In this document: piece by piece, positions 1 through 8,480 of the stretch | How positions within the stretch are numbered: position 1 is the first letter of the stretch | Layout of the letters: each line of letters starts with the position of its first letter | Assembly (NCBI GenBank): GCA_023409265.1 | Contig: JAEYHZ010000036.1 | Location: 124,001 to 188,000, forward strand | Length of the DNA: 64,000 nt | Reading direction: 5' to 3' | Source: Bacillota bacterium | Lineage (GTDB): Bacteria; Bacillota; Clostridia; Acetivibrionales; DSM-1351 | Translations under genes and position numbers: made by a program | Notes under the pieces: generated by a model | What the model saw: only the letters and a program-made list of their open reading frames with translations | Databases searched by the model: none | Told to the model about the DNA's origin: nothing

Positions 1-147
1 CCGAACGCCTCTAAAATTTCAGGCGTAATTTGCGGACATCGCGTTGAGGAAATCGATGACCCGCTCATGCAGAAAATCAGGTGGCTTGACAAACTGGTGG
101 ACGAATTGGCAAAAGGCAAGCCAATGGAGAAGATTTTGCGGAGTTGA
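1..147 (+). CDS. C-terminal end of an unrecognised protein (cut by window start)
   Basis: The window opens inside an open frame that runs 48 codons to a TGA at 145-147. The visible part is charged and helical (PLMQKIRWLDKLVDELAKGK and onwards), with no motif I can name. Its GC content is clearly higher than that of the following regulators, so it may be the edge of an acquired segment. I cannot assign a function. The opposite-strand open frame over the same bases looks like a shadow. Confidence 0.45.
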   Translation, partial: PNASKISGVICGHRVEEIDDPLMQKIRWLDKLVDELAKGKPMEKILRS

Positions 148-319
148 GGACGAATGGCTGATAAACCACCCAAAATGCTCACGACAAGAATTATTTAACA
201 AAGGAGCCGAATAACCACATGATTCACTCACATAGGCTATCGGCTCTGCGTCTTTACGCCATTACCTAATGCTATTCTTAATACTTCATAAAGAGTAGCA
301 CTAAAATATAAATTAATTT

Positions 320-1186
320 TTATCTTTTCCGAACAGGAATCCAAACTTCACTATAAGCGTAATCTTTTTTGTGTTTATCCATTTTAGTAAAAGAAAAAAC
401 AGGGACATTGATTACCTCGTAGTTTGAAGAAGGAAGCCATTCTGAATATATTTTTGCCATTGTTTCTTGTAATGTAGAAGGAAATGATCCTTCATTTGGG
501 AAGATTGCCCAGGTGCAGGCTTTAACCGGTACTTTTTCCAATTTATGACTTACTTGGTTTTCAGTGGTTAAGACGCCTATCAGATGAGTTAAATATCCTT
601 CTTCTTTTAAGAAATTAGCGTCAGCCTCATAAGAAGCATTGACAATTTCATAAGGCTCCATATTCTGAAGAGAATGCATTTCTTCCTTTTGTTCGTCCGT
701 TATGCTTTGTGCAAGCTTTACAATCTCATTATTAACACCTTCAAATTGCATAGGGACACGTTTACTTACACCGACTAAATTAAACGCTGGTTTGTCTTCA
801 ATTCTAAATTCCATATTAATTCCTCCTTTGACGGTTATTATGAATGAAAGTTTGGGAAACGATTTACTTATGCCTTTTTTTATAACATCCGAGGGTAAAA
901 TCCCACTCCACTTTTTAAATGCTCGAGTAAAGCCGTCCATTGACTGATAACCATATTTCAAAGCAACTTCCGTTACTTTTTCTCCATGTAATAAATCCAT
1001 ACTTGCTTCTGACAATTTTCTGTTTTTGATATATTCACTAAGCGTCAACCCCGAAAGATAAAAAAATACCTTTCTAAAGTGATAGTCAGAAACCCCAGCA
1101 TATTCAGAAATTATTTCAAGAGATAAATCATCATCGGTTAAATGATTTTCAATAAAATCAATCACATGGTTTAATTCGTTTAACAT
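320..1186 (-). CDS. AraC-family regulator with GyrI-like effector-binding domain
   Basis: A 288-residue regulator. Residues 1-105 form the two helix-turn-helix units of the AraC family (VSDYHFRKVF, then ALKYGYQSMDGFTRAFKKW). Residues about 130-285 form a GyrI-like (AraC_E_bind) domain, a fold that usually binds cationic or hydrophobic small molecules. An upstream in-frame ATG at 1204 exists, but AAGGAAGG lies just before the ATG at 1186, so the second start is chosen. It acts as a cytoplasmic DNA-binding protein; the target is unknown. No partner gene lies in the same direction. A second protein of the same architecture is at 39380-40285. Confidence 0.85.
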   Translation of the reverse strand: MLNELNHVIDFIENHLTDDDLSLEIISEYAGVSDYHFRKVFFYLSGLTLSEYIKNRKLSEASMDLLHGEKVTEVALKYGYQSMDGFTRAFKKWSGILPSDVIKKGISKSFPKLSFIITVKGGINMEFRIEDKPAFNLVGVSKRVPMQFEGVNNEIVKLAQSITDEQKEEMHSLQNMEPYEIVNASYEADANFLKEEGYLTHLIGVLTTENQVSHKLEKVPVKACTWAIFPNEGSFPSTLQETMAKIYSEWLPSSNYEVINVPVFSFTKMDKHKKDYAYSEVWIPVRKR

Positions 1187-1295
1187 TATATCCCTTCCTT
1201 TCATATCAACATAATATCAAAACTACTTTACCAATGCTCGACTTTTTTAATACAAAAACTATCGAATAGTTATATAATATTACTCATTTCAATAT

Positions 1296-1421
1296 TCATC
1301 CAATATTGCCAGAGAATATGGTTTACCTGCAGTTGTTGGTGTGGAAAATGCCACCAGGCTGATCAAAGACGGACAAAGAATTCGGGTAAACGGTACGGAA
1401 GGTTATGTAGAAATCCTGTAA
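1296..1421 (+). pseudogene. C-terminal remnant of a PEP-utilising enzyme
   Basis: An open frame of about 41 codons reads SNIAREYGLPAVVGVENATR and onwards to VNGTEGYVEIL and a stop. This is the typical end of the PEP-utilising mobile (phosphohistidine) domain of PEP synthase or rifampin phosphotransferase-like enzymes. The frame is closed just upstream by TAA at 1275 and nothing of the ATP-grasp part remains, so it is a fragment left by a large deletion. Family recognition is from the conserved GLPAVVGVENAT motif. Confidence 0.7.
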
Positions 1422-1475
1422 GAGCTGATATAAAAATTTTTTGTCCTAGAGTATCGGAAGAACGGGTCCAACAAT

Positions 1476-1949
1476 CTATTTATGATATTTTCCTGTACAC
1501 TCCAGGATATCAATCTCAATCACAGCAGTACCCTTAATCATGTTATCAGGAAGCTCTTTCCCGACAAATCGTGGCGTGTACTTCTCAACCAGCTTATTCA
1601 ACACTTCACGTTTATTATCCAAGTCCTCAAGCACCGAAGCGTTTCCAACAATAACAACACTATTGTACTCTGCCTCAGTGTCACAGGCATTATCGATATT
1701 GTCAGACAAGAGGCCAAACAATTCATCAACTTCAAAGCATGCTTTTGAATTTCGATTTATATTATCGATTTTTTGCCCCTTTGGAAGACCATGCATATAA
1801 ATTTTGTTATTGTAGTAAACAAAGTGCATGGCAATGACATATGGATAACCATTCTCATTGATGGTAGCGAACCGTCCAATATCTGCACGATGAAGTAACC
1901 CATCAATCTGCTCTAGTGTTAATTGAAACTTCTTCATTCTGTATTGCAT
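1476..1949 (-). CDS. Pyridoxamine 5'-phosphate oxidase-like FMN-binding protein
   Basis: 157 residues with the split-barrel flavin-binding fold of the PNPOx/NimA-like family: GRFATINENGYPYVIAMHFV near residues 25-45, then IYMHGLPKGQKIDNI and CFEVDE. Such proteins usually bind FMN or F420 and reduce small molecules, and clostridial members are often annotated as nitroimidazole-resistance-like. The start has AGGAGG 14 nt upstream. It is divergent from a wrecked MocR-type regulator at 2109-2464, a classical regulator-target pairing, with a long inverted repeat in the shared intergenic region. Substrate unknown. Confidence 0.85.
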   Translation of the reverse strand: MQYRMKKFQLTLEQIDGLLHRADIGRFATINENGYPYVIAMHFVYYNNKIYMHGLPKGQKIDNINRNSKACFEVDELFGLLSDNIDNACDTEAEYNSVVIVGNASVLEDLDNKREVLNKLVEKYTPRFVGKELPDNMIKGTAVIEIDILECTGKYHK

Positions 1950-2018
1950 AATTTCATCATCCTCCTAATTATCTAAACATGTTTTTTATTAAACATATAT
2001 ACTTGGTGTACAATAAAG

Positions 2019-2074
2019 CACATTATATCAGATAAGTGTATCTGTTAAAAGGTACACTTATCTGATATAATGTG
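2019..2074. repeat. Perfect 22-bp inverted repeat with 12-nt loop
   Basis: Bases 2019-2040 are the exact reverse complement of 2053-2074, separated by 12 nt. It lies in the divergent region between the FMN-binding gene and the MocR-type regulator remnant. There is no T-run directly after it, so a simple terminator is unlikely. It could be the operator of the lost regulator or a hairpin in the leader. Confidence 0.85.
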
Positions 2075-2108
2075 GGGCACACTTTGGTATGAGGATGGTT
2101 ATAATTCT

Positions 2109-2464
2109 ATGATTTATATTCAAGAAAATTCAAATGATCCAATGTATTTTCAGATCTACCTTCAGATAAAAGAAGATATTATACAAAGAAACATTGTACA
2201 TGGAGAACGTCTTCCAGGTATTCGCACACTAGCCCGAACATTGGGTATTGCGCTTAATACTGTCAGTCGGGCTTACGCCCAGATTGGCTTATTAATCAGG
2301 CAGAAAGAGTCGGCGTCAAAGTATATCCCATGATTCCATTCTGGAATGAGAGGAGCGCTTGTCCCCAAAACGTTATATTTGTAGGATACAGCTTACTAAG
2401 CGAACAGCAGATACGAAAAGGCATTGCATTGCTGCAATCTGCATGGTTCAGTGCATTAACATAA
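2109..2464 (+). pseudogene. Collapsed GntR/MocR-type regulator
   Basis: Residues from the ATG at 2109 form an intact GntR winged helix (MYFQIYLQIKEDIIQRNIVH, then LPGIRTLARTLGIALNTVSR). The open frame ends at 2333. From about 2292 a second frame reads LINQAERVGVKVYPMIPFWN and onwards to LLSEQQIRKGIALLQSAW and a TAA at 2462-2464, which is the end of the aminotransferase-like domain of MocR/PdxR proteins. Full-length members have about 450-480 residues, so roughly three quarters of the gene was deleted and the frame lost. The DNA-binding part alone could still be made. Confidence 0.75.
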
Positions 2465-2531
2465 TGAAAATTATGCAGAAAAGCCTTGCTGGAAATACGA
2501 TATGAGAGAAATACATACTATTTGAACTACA

Positions 2532-2575
2532 AAACCACCGTTTGCTCTAACAGGCAAATGGTGGTTTATTTTTTA
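2532..2575 (+). terminator. Rho-independent terminator
   Basis: AACCACCGTTTGC pairs with GCAAATGGTGGTT (one G-T pair) around a short loop and is followed by TATTTTTTA. It closes the MocR remnant transcript. Confidence 0.8.
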
Positions 2576-2651
2576 TACAAGCTAATTACTAATAAAAAAG
2601 TTTTACATATTATAATAACGATTATTGAAATAAGTTTTTACTTATTCTGTA

Positions 2652-3653
2652 TTACTCTTTTTCAGCAGCTGTTTCCGATGCACTGAAATCAGCAAGTGGA
2701 TTTTTGCTGACTGCATCCCTGAGCTGCTGCTGATCAAGATGGGTATATATTTCGGTTGTTGCTATACTCTGGTGGCCCAGTAATTCCTGCAAGGCCCTGA
2801 TATCAACATTGCCATATTTGTACATAAGAGTGGCTGCAGTATGTCTGAGTTTGTGAGTTGAATATCTTTGGGGATCAAGTCCTGCCTCTTTTATGTACTT
2901 CTTCACAATTTTTTGTACGGATTCCTTGCTGATTCTCTGCTTATGGCCGCTTATAAACAGGGCATTTCTGTCCTTGATTCCATTTACCGGTCTGACCTTC
3001 ATATAAGCATCGATAGCCTGAACACAGGCATTGTTTAGAGGGATGCTGCGTTCCTTGTCGCCCTTACCGATAACGGTCAAGGTGTTGTTCTTTATATTGC
3101 TCAGATTTATTCCAACCAGCTCGGATAAACGAATTCCGCAATTGAGAAAAATAGTCAGTATGGCCAGATCACGTACAGAATTCTCACCTGCAAATAGAGA
3201 GGCCGATGTAAGCAGCTTTTTACTTTCCTCAACGTTCAGGTATCTTGGAAGTCTCTTTAAAATTTTGGGAGATTCAAGTTCAGCGGTTGGATTGGTATCA
3301 AGAAGCTTTGCCTTGGTTGTCAGATAATTGTAAAAGGTTTTTAAACTGGCAACCTTTCTCGCACGGGCATGAGATGTATTGTCACGGTTATTGCTGACAA
3401 AGGACATATAGGAGTATAAATCACTAAGTGTTACAGTTTTCAAAAGCTCAGCATCAACATCCAATATACTGATTTCATCAAACTCCATTTTCTTGTCGAC
3501 CAGATTCCGATGGAGCTTCAAAAAACGAAAAAAGACTCTCAAATCATAAAAATAAACCTGTACTGTATTAATGGATTTTCCCTTTATTGTTTGAAGGTAG
3601 TTTAAAAAATCTCTTAAAATTGTCGGCATTTCGTATTCCGATAAACTTTTCAT
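2652..3653 (-). CDS. XerC/XerD-like tyrosine recombinase
   Basis: 333 residues. An N-terminal SAM-like core-binding domain (about 10-110) is followed by the catalytic domain (about 130-310). The catalytic set is visible: R175 in NCGIRLSEL, a lysine in the GKGDKER hairpin, H267 and R270 in THKLRHT, H294 in LLGHQ and the nucleophile Y303 in TEIYTH. Length and architecture match chromosomal Xer recombinases and Clostridium integrase-like paralogues. These cut and rejoin DNA at dif-like or att sites. No att site, excisionase or phage gene is adjacent, so a housekeeping or orphan role is as likely as mobility. Confidence 0.88.
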   Translation of the reverse strand: MKSLSEYEMPTILRDFLNYLQTIKGKSINTVQVYFYDLRVFFRFLKLHRNLVDKKMEFDEISILDVDAELLKTVTLSDLYSYMSFVSNNRDNTSHARARKVASLKTFYNYLTTKAKLLDTNPTAELESPKILKRLPRYLNVEESKKLLTSASLFAGENSVRDLAILTIFLNCGIRLSELVGINLSNIKNNTLTVIGKGDKERSIPLNNACVQAIDAYMKVRPVNGIKDRNALFISGHKQRISKESVQKIVKKYIKEAGLDPQRYSTHKLRHTAATLMYKYGNVDIRALQELLGHQSIATTEIYTHLDQQQLRDAVSKNPLADFSASETAAEKE

Positions 3654-3818
3654 ATGTTAACCTCTTAAAAAATTTGCTATAATAAATTGGTTTATTTAAT
3701 TATAGCATCAAACGTTATAAAACAAGAATATAATTTTAACCCATTCTTCATTTAATAGACACATTTGTCTGTTATAATAGTAATGTTAATTTAAAATACC
3801 TCTTGGAAAGGATTAATA

Positions 3819-3995
3819 ATGGGGGATATAAATACTATCAAACATAGAATTAATATACTAAAGCAGGAGATTAACAGAAAGATAACTGAATGCGACGACC
3901 TCAACAATTCAGATATTTTAATTTTGAGTAGACGTTTGGATATCCTCATAAACCAATGGCAAAAATATTATGCCATGAATAAAAAAGCTTATTGA
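3819..3995 (+). CDS. Spo0E-family aspartyl-phosphate phosphatase
   Basis: A short gene of 58 residues. It shows the Spo0E signature: a helix with ILKQEINRKI, then SRRLDILINQWQKYY, matching the S-x-x-L-D-x-L-I core of enzymes that dephosphorylate Spo0A~P. GGAAAGGA precedes the ATG and a TATAAT box sits at 3773-3778. A terminator follows at once, so it is monocistronic. In the family this is a cytoplasmic brake on sporulation; the specific target is inferred. Confidence 0.85.
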   Translation: MGDINTIKHRINILKQEINRKITECDDLNNSDILILSRRLDILINQWQKYYAMNKKAY

Positions 3996-4005
3996 AACTG
4001 TAGAA

Positions 4006-4039
4006 CCAATAGCCTAAAACTGCTATCGGCTTTCTTTTT
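4006..4039 (+). terminator. Terminator after spo0E-like gene
   Basis: CCAATAGC and GCTATCGG pair (one G-T) and are followed by CTTTCTTTTTG. It sits between the converging spo0E-like gene and the metallophosphoesterase and could act in both directions. Confidence 0.6.
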
Positions 4040-4044
4040 GCTCT

Positions 4045-4989
4045 TCAGCAGTCATCTTCCTCCAGGTTTTTACAGGGTAATTTATATTCAATAAAGAACT
4101 TATCGTCAAACTTGTCTATTTGTTCCGGACCTCTCATAATATGCCTTTCAATCTGAAGAACACCATCCGGGTCGGCCTTAACTCTCCAGTCCACCATCAT
4201 AATTTTGCCCTCAATTATCTCAATCCCGGTAATCCCTTTTGAATGAATACAGCAGCCTGTATTGAAGTATGGTAGCTCCTGCTCCTTGGGAAACTTCTGC
4301 CTGTGTGTATGACCACAGATAAGCATCGTCCTGTGTTTTAGAATCCATTTCTTATAGGTTCTTTCGATTTTGTGTCTTTTAAAATGGTTTCTGGCCGGGC
4401 TGGAGGGGTTTTGGAACCCCACAACGTGCATAAACCTCCAGAAGTACCTCAATAGAAACATATTGATTAACCAAAGTTGGTCATTCATTAGGTCACCCTG
4501 ATGACCATGAACAGTCAGAATTTCCTGCCCGGTTGCTTTATTTTTCAGAATCAGGGCCTCAATTGGCTTTAATCCTGTAAAAAGATCGTGAATATCCTGG
4601 GTATAATCATCGTAAAATTTATAGTAGTTGTCACGGACATAACATTTATTTCTTAAATAAATATTATGGTTTCCATACATCATAATAAATCTTTTATGGT
4701 CGTGAAGCTTTTTTAGAACTGAAAACACATCACTATGAGCCAATCTGATGTGTTTGAATTTCGGATATTCCCAGAGTTCATCTCCGTCACCGACTTCAAC
4801 ATAGGTATAGTCATGCTCAAAATAATATTCCAGAGCCCGCAGAAGAATATTCTGATTTCTGCTGAATTCGTCGGAAACACTATCATCACCTCTGTGACAG
4901 TCACTGAAAAAAATATACTTTGAATTTTCGTCAAAGTATTCTATTCTAGCATTTTTATAGGCTTTCATAAGCTTTTTATCTGTAAACAT
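4045..4989 (-). CDS. Calcineurin-like metallophosphoesterase
   Basis: 314 residues with the full dinuclear-metal motif set: FFSDCHRGDD (D30, H32), VGDGDELWEY (about 67-74), YGNHN (about 106-109), VHGHQGD and LICGHTHRQKF. There is no signal peptide, so the enzyme is cytoplasmic. Family members hydrolyse phosphomonoesters or diesters, and the substrate cannot be told here. GGAGAG lies 5 nt before the ATG. The 190 nt upstream can fold into a long rod and may be a regulatory leader. It is a single gene with no evident operon partner. Confidence 0.85.
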   Translation of the reverse strand: MFTDKKLMKAYKNARIEYFDENSKYIFFSDCHRGDDSVSDEFSRNQNILLRALEYYFEHDYTYVEVGDGDELWEYPKFKHIRLAHSDVFSVLKKLHDHKRFIMMYGNHNIYLRNKCYVRDNYYKFYDDYTQDIHDLFTGLKPIEALILKNKATGQEILTVHGHQGDLMNDQLWLINMFLLRYFWRFMHVVGFQNPSSPARNHFKRHKIERTYKKWILKHRTMLICGHTHRQKFPKEQELPYFNTGCCIHSKGITGIEIIEGKIMMVDWRVKADPDGVLQIERHIMRGPEQIDKFDDKFFIEYKLPCKNLEEDDC

Positions 4990-5074
4990 CGCAACTCTCC
5001 ATAATATTTATAACGGATCAGTTCCATTGAAAATTTTCGGTTGTAGAAACAATTTTCGTACCTCTGAACGCTTA

Positions 5075-5181
5075 AACGAGGTAGAGGTATGGTTCCCTCA
5101 GGGAAGCGTGCATAGTACCTCCAACTGAAAACATAATAGTTCCCGTCGACTGTGGAGGTGAGGGAGATAGTCTGCCTCGTT
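5075..5181 (-). ncRNA. Candidate structured leader or small RNA
   Basis: Read on the minus strand, nested complementary segments form a rod: AACGAGG with CCTCGTT, AGA with TCT, TAT with ATA, TCCCTCA with TGAGGGA and ACCTCCA with TGGAGGT, in the right order and separated by internal loops. It ends about 85 nt upstream of the metallophosphoesterase start. I match it to no known class with confidence; a 6S-like RNA or a cis-regulatory leader are options. A 92-codon open frame over it has no family features. Confidence 0.45.
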
Positions 5182-5651
5182 ATATCATTAGTATATAGAT
5201 ACAAAAGGGGGCTATTCAGGAAATTTGTGTAAAAAAACAACACTCCTCATCATTCAAATCCAATTAAGTCAAACTCTGTGGTAAACCCTATGATGAAAAT
5301 TCCATAAAAAAGTTTTTTCATGATAGCTGCATCTTCACATAATCTTCATAATTTATTGCTAAAATATTTCCTATGGACAGACCAACTAGATTATGTAAAC
5401 GTGTCAGATCTTATTAAGGGCATGAATGTTTAAAGAATATTACAGTCTCATTACAATTCACTATTCTGCCCCGTGAACAGGTTTGTTACACTCGAATAAT
5501 ATAAAGAAGTTTGTCTTGATATAAAAATCCATTTTTAAGGAGGTGATACAACCCTAAAGGCCTGGTTGGCAATAAAATAATATAATGATTGTTATTCCTG
5601 AAAGGAAATGCAGTCAGACATGCAATTATTATTTTCACAGAAGTAAAATAC

Positions 5652-5760
5652 TTGCTGAATCCTCATTATGAGGTACGGAGGAACCGAGAATTATGGGGTT
5701 AATCCATTTTTATGGTAGGGCGATCCTATTACCCGAACCCGGCAGCTAACTTCGGAAGCG
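5652..5760 (+). promoter_or_regulatory. c-di-AMP riboswitch (ydaO/yuaA class)
   Basis: The conserved blocks of the class are readable in order: TTGCTGAATCC, ACGGAGGAACCGA, GGGGTTAATCC, GGTAGGGCGA, then ACCCGAACCCGGCAGCTAAC and CGGAAGCG. It stands directly before a secreted NlpC/P60 wall hydrolase, the commonest gene partner of this riboswitch. In known examples c-di-AMP binding turns expression off. The last conserved block lies only about 15 nt before the start codon, so control of translation or a terminator overlapping the aptamer end would both be possible. Confidence 0.9.
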
Positions 5761-5776
5761 CACTATAGGAGGACTA

Positions 5777-6733
5777 ATGTTTAAAAAACTGAATAAAGTA
5801 CTGGCAGGTTTTGTTTTGGTTATTTCCCTTGCTTTTATTTCAACAATAGCAATGGCAGCAACAGTTCCGGCAAAAATTTCGGGAACTGATGTCAAAGTCA
5901 GGAAAGCTCCAAGTACATCATCAGGTATTATCACAAAATTAACCAACTCAAATGTTACAGTTATTGATAAATCCAACGGTTGGTACAAAGTGACTTTCAG
6001 TAACAAGACAGGGTGGGTTAAGGATGATTATTTGAAACTAATAACAGCCAAGGGAATAATTAACGCCAATGGTGTTAATTTCAGAACAAGCCCAAGTACT
6101 AAAGGAAAGTTAATTACTTCCCTGAAAAAGAATACTAGTGTTAGTATTGTTGACACAACAAATGGTTGGAACAAAGTAAAGATTGGAACAAAGGTCGGAT
6201 ATGTGGCTGCCAGATTTGTTGCAAGGAGTTCATCAAATGCTGCTGTGAAAACAACAACACAGAATTCAGCAGCAAAGACAACAACTTTGAAAGCTACCTC
6301 AAAGGTTTCCCGGTCAACAAATGCTGTAACTTTAGCATCTGCTGGTGATGATAATTCAATTAATAACAGGATAGTGGCATATGCTAAAGAATTTAATGGT
6401 GTAAAGTATGTATATGGTGGAGATAACCCCAGGACAGGATTTGATTGTTCCGGATTTGTAGGTTATGTCTACAAGAAATTCGGTGTTGAACTGAACAGAT
6501 CGGCCCAAGGAATGTATTCAAATGGTTTAAAGGTGTCGAAAAGGGAATTGGAGGCAGGAGATATATTATTTTTTGATGCTTCCTCTCGAAAGGCTTCAGG
6601 AGCCATTGATCACGCAGGAATTTATCTGGGTGGAGATACCTTTATTCATGCTTCATCATCAAAAGGTGAAGTGCGAATACAAAAATTATCTGAATACCGC
6701 GGTACTTATATAGGAGCAAAAAGAGTAATTTAA
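5777..6733 (+). CDS. Secreted SH3/NlpC-P60 peptidoglycan hydrolase
   Basis: 318 residues: a signal peptide (1-28, ending AMA), two bacterial SH3 domains (about 30-88 and 92-150, each with the FRTSPS/VRKAPS pattern and GW near the end), a Ser/Thr-rich linker (150-190) and an NlpC/P60 domain (195-318). The catalytic Cys is C224 in FDCSGF, with H279 in IDHAGIYLG and H291 as the other active-site residues. Such enzymes cut gamma-D-Glu-diamino-acid bonds in stem peptides outside the cell. Expression is under the c-di-AMP riboswitch just upstream, and a strong terminator follows. Confidence 0.92.
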   Translation: MFKKLNKVLAGFVLVISLAFISTIAMAATVPAKISGTDVKVRKAPSTSSGIITKLTNSNVTVIDKSNGWYKVTFSNKTGWVKDDYLKLITAKGIINANGVNFRTSPSTKGKLITSLKKNTSVSIVDTTNGWNKVKIGTKVGYVAARFVARSSSNAAVKTTTQNSAAKTTTLKATSKVSRSTNAVTLASAGDDNSINNRIVAYAKEFNGVKYVYGGDNPRTGFDCSGFVGYVYKKFGVELNRSAQGMYSNGLKVSKRELEAGDILFFDASSRKASGAIDHAGIYLGGDTFIHASSSKGEVRIQKLSEYRGTYIGAKRVI

Positions 6734-6812
6734 TGCATGATTAAATAATAAACATAAGGTGAAAAATGGCCTTAAAATGGGAAGTTATTATTTAATCATA
6801 TCTTAATATTCA

Positions 6813-6866
6813 AACAACCAGCAATATGACATATTATGAGAGTCGGATTTGCTGGTTGTTTTTTTC
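6813..6866 (+). terminator. Terminator of the NlpC/P60 gene
   Basis: AACAACCAGCAA pairs with TTGCTGGTTGTT (with one unpaired base next to the loop side), followed by TTTTTTC. Confidence 0.85.
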
Positions 6867-6927
6867 ACCTCGGGGGCTGTCACAAACAGGGTTAGGTTGA
6901 CATAAAATATATTGAGGTGAAATATAT

Positions 6928-7218
6928 ATGCCAATGGATCTACATTCTCATAATTATGGTGGCCGGACTTCATTTAATGATGGACACATTCACGAATATA
7001 TGGGGCGAACAAGTGTTAACCCTGATACCAGAAATCATATTCATTATATGGAAGGAGAAACAACTTTCAATGATGGCCATGACCACTATTATTCCATTTC
7101 TACCGGTCCTGCAATTTATGTAGACGGTGGACATTACCATAACTATTTTGGATATACAAGGGTTGCAGATAGACACATTCATCGTTTTGGAGGGCGTACC
7201 TCATTCTATAGAGATTAA
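6928..7218 (+). CDS. YmaF-family histidine-rich protein
   Basis: 96 residues made of repeated His/Gly/Tyr-rich strands: HSHNYGGRTSFNDGHIHEYM, NHIHYMEGETTFNDGHDHYY, GGHYHNYFGYTRVADRHIHR. This matches the YmaF family, small proteins of spore formers with unknown function. Many histidines suggest metal binding, which is inference. The RBS is GAGGTGA before the ATG. A longer overlapping frame starting at 6917 is out of phase and is not used. It stands alone between two terminators. Confidence 0.85.
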   Translation: MPMDLHSHNYGGRTSFNDGHIHEYMGRTSVNPDTRNHIHYMEGETTFNDGHDHYYSISTGPAIYVDGGHYHNYFGYTRVADRHIHRFGGRTSFYRD

Positions 7219-7240
7219 TAAAATGAGATACTCTTTGCTG

Positions 7241-7278
7241 CAAAATGCTGCCCACTGACAGGCAGCATTTTGTATTTT
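7241..7278 (+). terminator. Terminator of the ymaF-like gene
   Basis: AAAATGCTGCC and GGCAGCATTTT form an 11-bp stem, followed by GTATTTTATT. Confidence 0.9.
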
Positions 7279-7383
7279 ATTTCATTCAAAGTTATCACGG
7301 GTTACAGATTAATAGGCAACTTTCTGCTGAGATTTACATAATCTAATAATATAACTATGATTATTAGGAAAGGTTGTAATTTT

Positions 7384-8325
7384 ATGCTTTCAAGTTCAAA
7401 ATTCGTTCGCCTATCACTGGAGATACATCTTTTCTTTGCAAGAATAATGAAAGAACACTCCTTCTTTCTCGAAGCCGGCTTTACACCCAAAGATAGTAAT
7501 TTTACCAAAGAGGCTGATGGTTTCAGAATGGAATTTGATAAGCTTTTAGCAGAGGTTGTATCAATTTCTGATGGAAATGTCAGCAATTCAGTTCTTCAGT
7601 CGGGTGAAGTAGTTACTCCTTTTACGGTAAGTGCAGAAACGGCCACTTCGAACTTTACTGGAGTAATGATTCCAACTAATTTAACCCAAGCGGAAATAAA
7701 CCTGATGGGGGCAGATTCAATTAAAGTCAACCCAATGCTGGAGCGTAGAGTTTATTCAATTAATGACAGGGCTATTGGTCTGACAAAGGCACTTATACGG
7801 TTTAAGGAGACAGTGCTTACAAATGTTTTATCCTGCAAGATGTTTACTACAAATTATCCTTTACTGATAGACCATATCATGAGAGAAGCGAGATTATACT
7901 TAAGAACGGTTCAACGCATACAAAAAAGAGAAAGTATGAACTTTGAAAAGGAAGCTTTGGAACAGGAGGTTTTCTGGAATAGAATAATGGCAGAGCATTC
8001 AAAATTTATCCGTGGATTACTTGATCCTACCGAAAACGATCTGATTAATACTGCTAATGATTTCGGTAATGAATTTGATAAGCTGACAATGGAAGCAAAG
8101 GCGGCCATGGACATGACATTACCACCTGAAAAGGTTACAGAAGACAGCTTAAACGCTACGATAAGAATACGTGACTTTAAAGCGCAAGGAACCCAAGGAT
8201 TGCTCAGCTGTCAAATAAGATCTATAATTATTCCTCTGCTTGGTGACCATGTTCTACGTGAAGCCAACCATTTCTTGAGACTTTTAAGACTATTTGAGGA
8301 AAAGCCAATTATATCAAAAAAGTAA
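7384..8325 (+). CDS. DUF2935 protein (two tandem domains)
   Basis: 313 residues containing two copies of a helical domain of about 130 residues: LEIHLFFARIMKEHSFFLEA (first) and VFWNRIMAEHSKFIRGLLDP (second), each followed by a conserved FxxEFDKL segment and a closing LLxDHxxREAxxxLR motif. The repeated E-H pairs resemble a four-helix metal-binding bundle. Function is unknown in the family, which is common in Bacillus and clostridia. The start at 7384 is preferred over 7357 because AGGAAAGG lies 11 nt before it. Confidence 0.85.
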   Translation: MLSSSKFVRLSLEIHLFFARIMKEHSFFLEAGFTPKDSNFTKEADGFRMEFDKLLAEVVSISDGNVSNSVLQSGEVVTPFTVSAETATSNFTGVMIPTNLTQAEINLMGADSIKVNPMLERRVYSINDRAIGLTKALIRFKETVLTNVLSCKMFTTNYPLLIDHIMREARLYLRTVQRIQKRESMNFEKEALEQEVFWNRIMAEHSKFIRGLLDPTENDLINTANDFGNEFDKLTMEAKAAMDMTLPPEKVTEDSLNATIRIRDFKAQGTQGLLSCQIRSIIIPLLGDHVLREANHFLRLLRLFEEKPIISKK

Positions 8326-8342
8326 TATAGACTCATTTATGC

Positions 8343-8370
8343 AATAGAGCCCAAGGGTTCTATTTTTTTG
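8343..8370 (+). terminator. Terminator after the DUF2935 gene
   Basis: AATAGAGCCC and GGGTTCTATT pair (one G-T), with a 2-nt gap in the run as read and a following T7. Confidence 0.75.
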
Positions 8371-8480
8371 TTCGAAAAGTATAATTAAAATTCTCATCTA
8401 CATAATTTCTTCATCAAATAATGATATATTCACATTATGCATTTATTTAAAAATTCACTTTAACGAAAGGATGAATTATT

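Noticed and set aside
2652..3653. Integrase of a mobile element
   Set aside because: It has Xer-like architecture, but no att repeats, excisionase or phage genes are nearby, so no element is claimed.
4965..5243. 92-codon minus-strand frame upstream of the metallophosphoesterase
   Set aside because: It overlaps the phosphoesterase start, has no family features, and lies over a stretch that folds as RNA.
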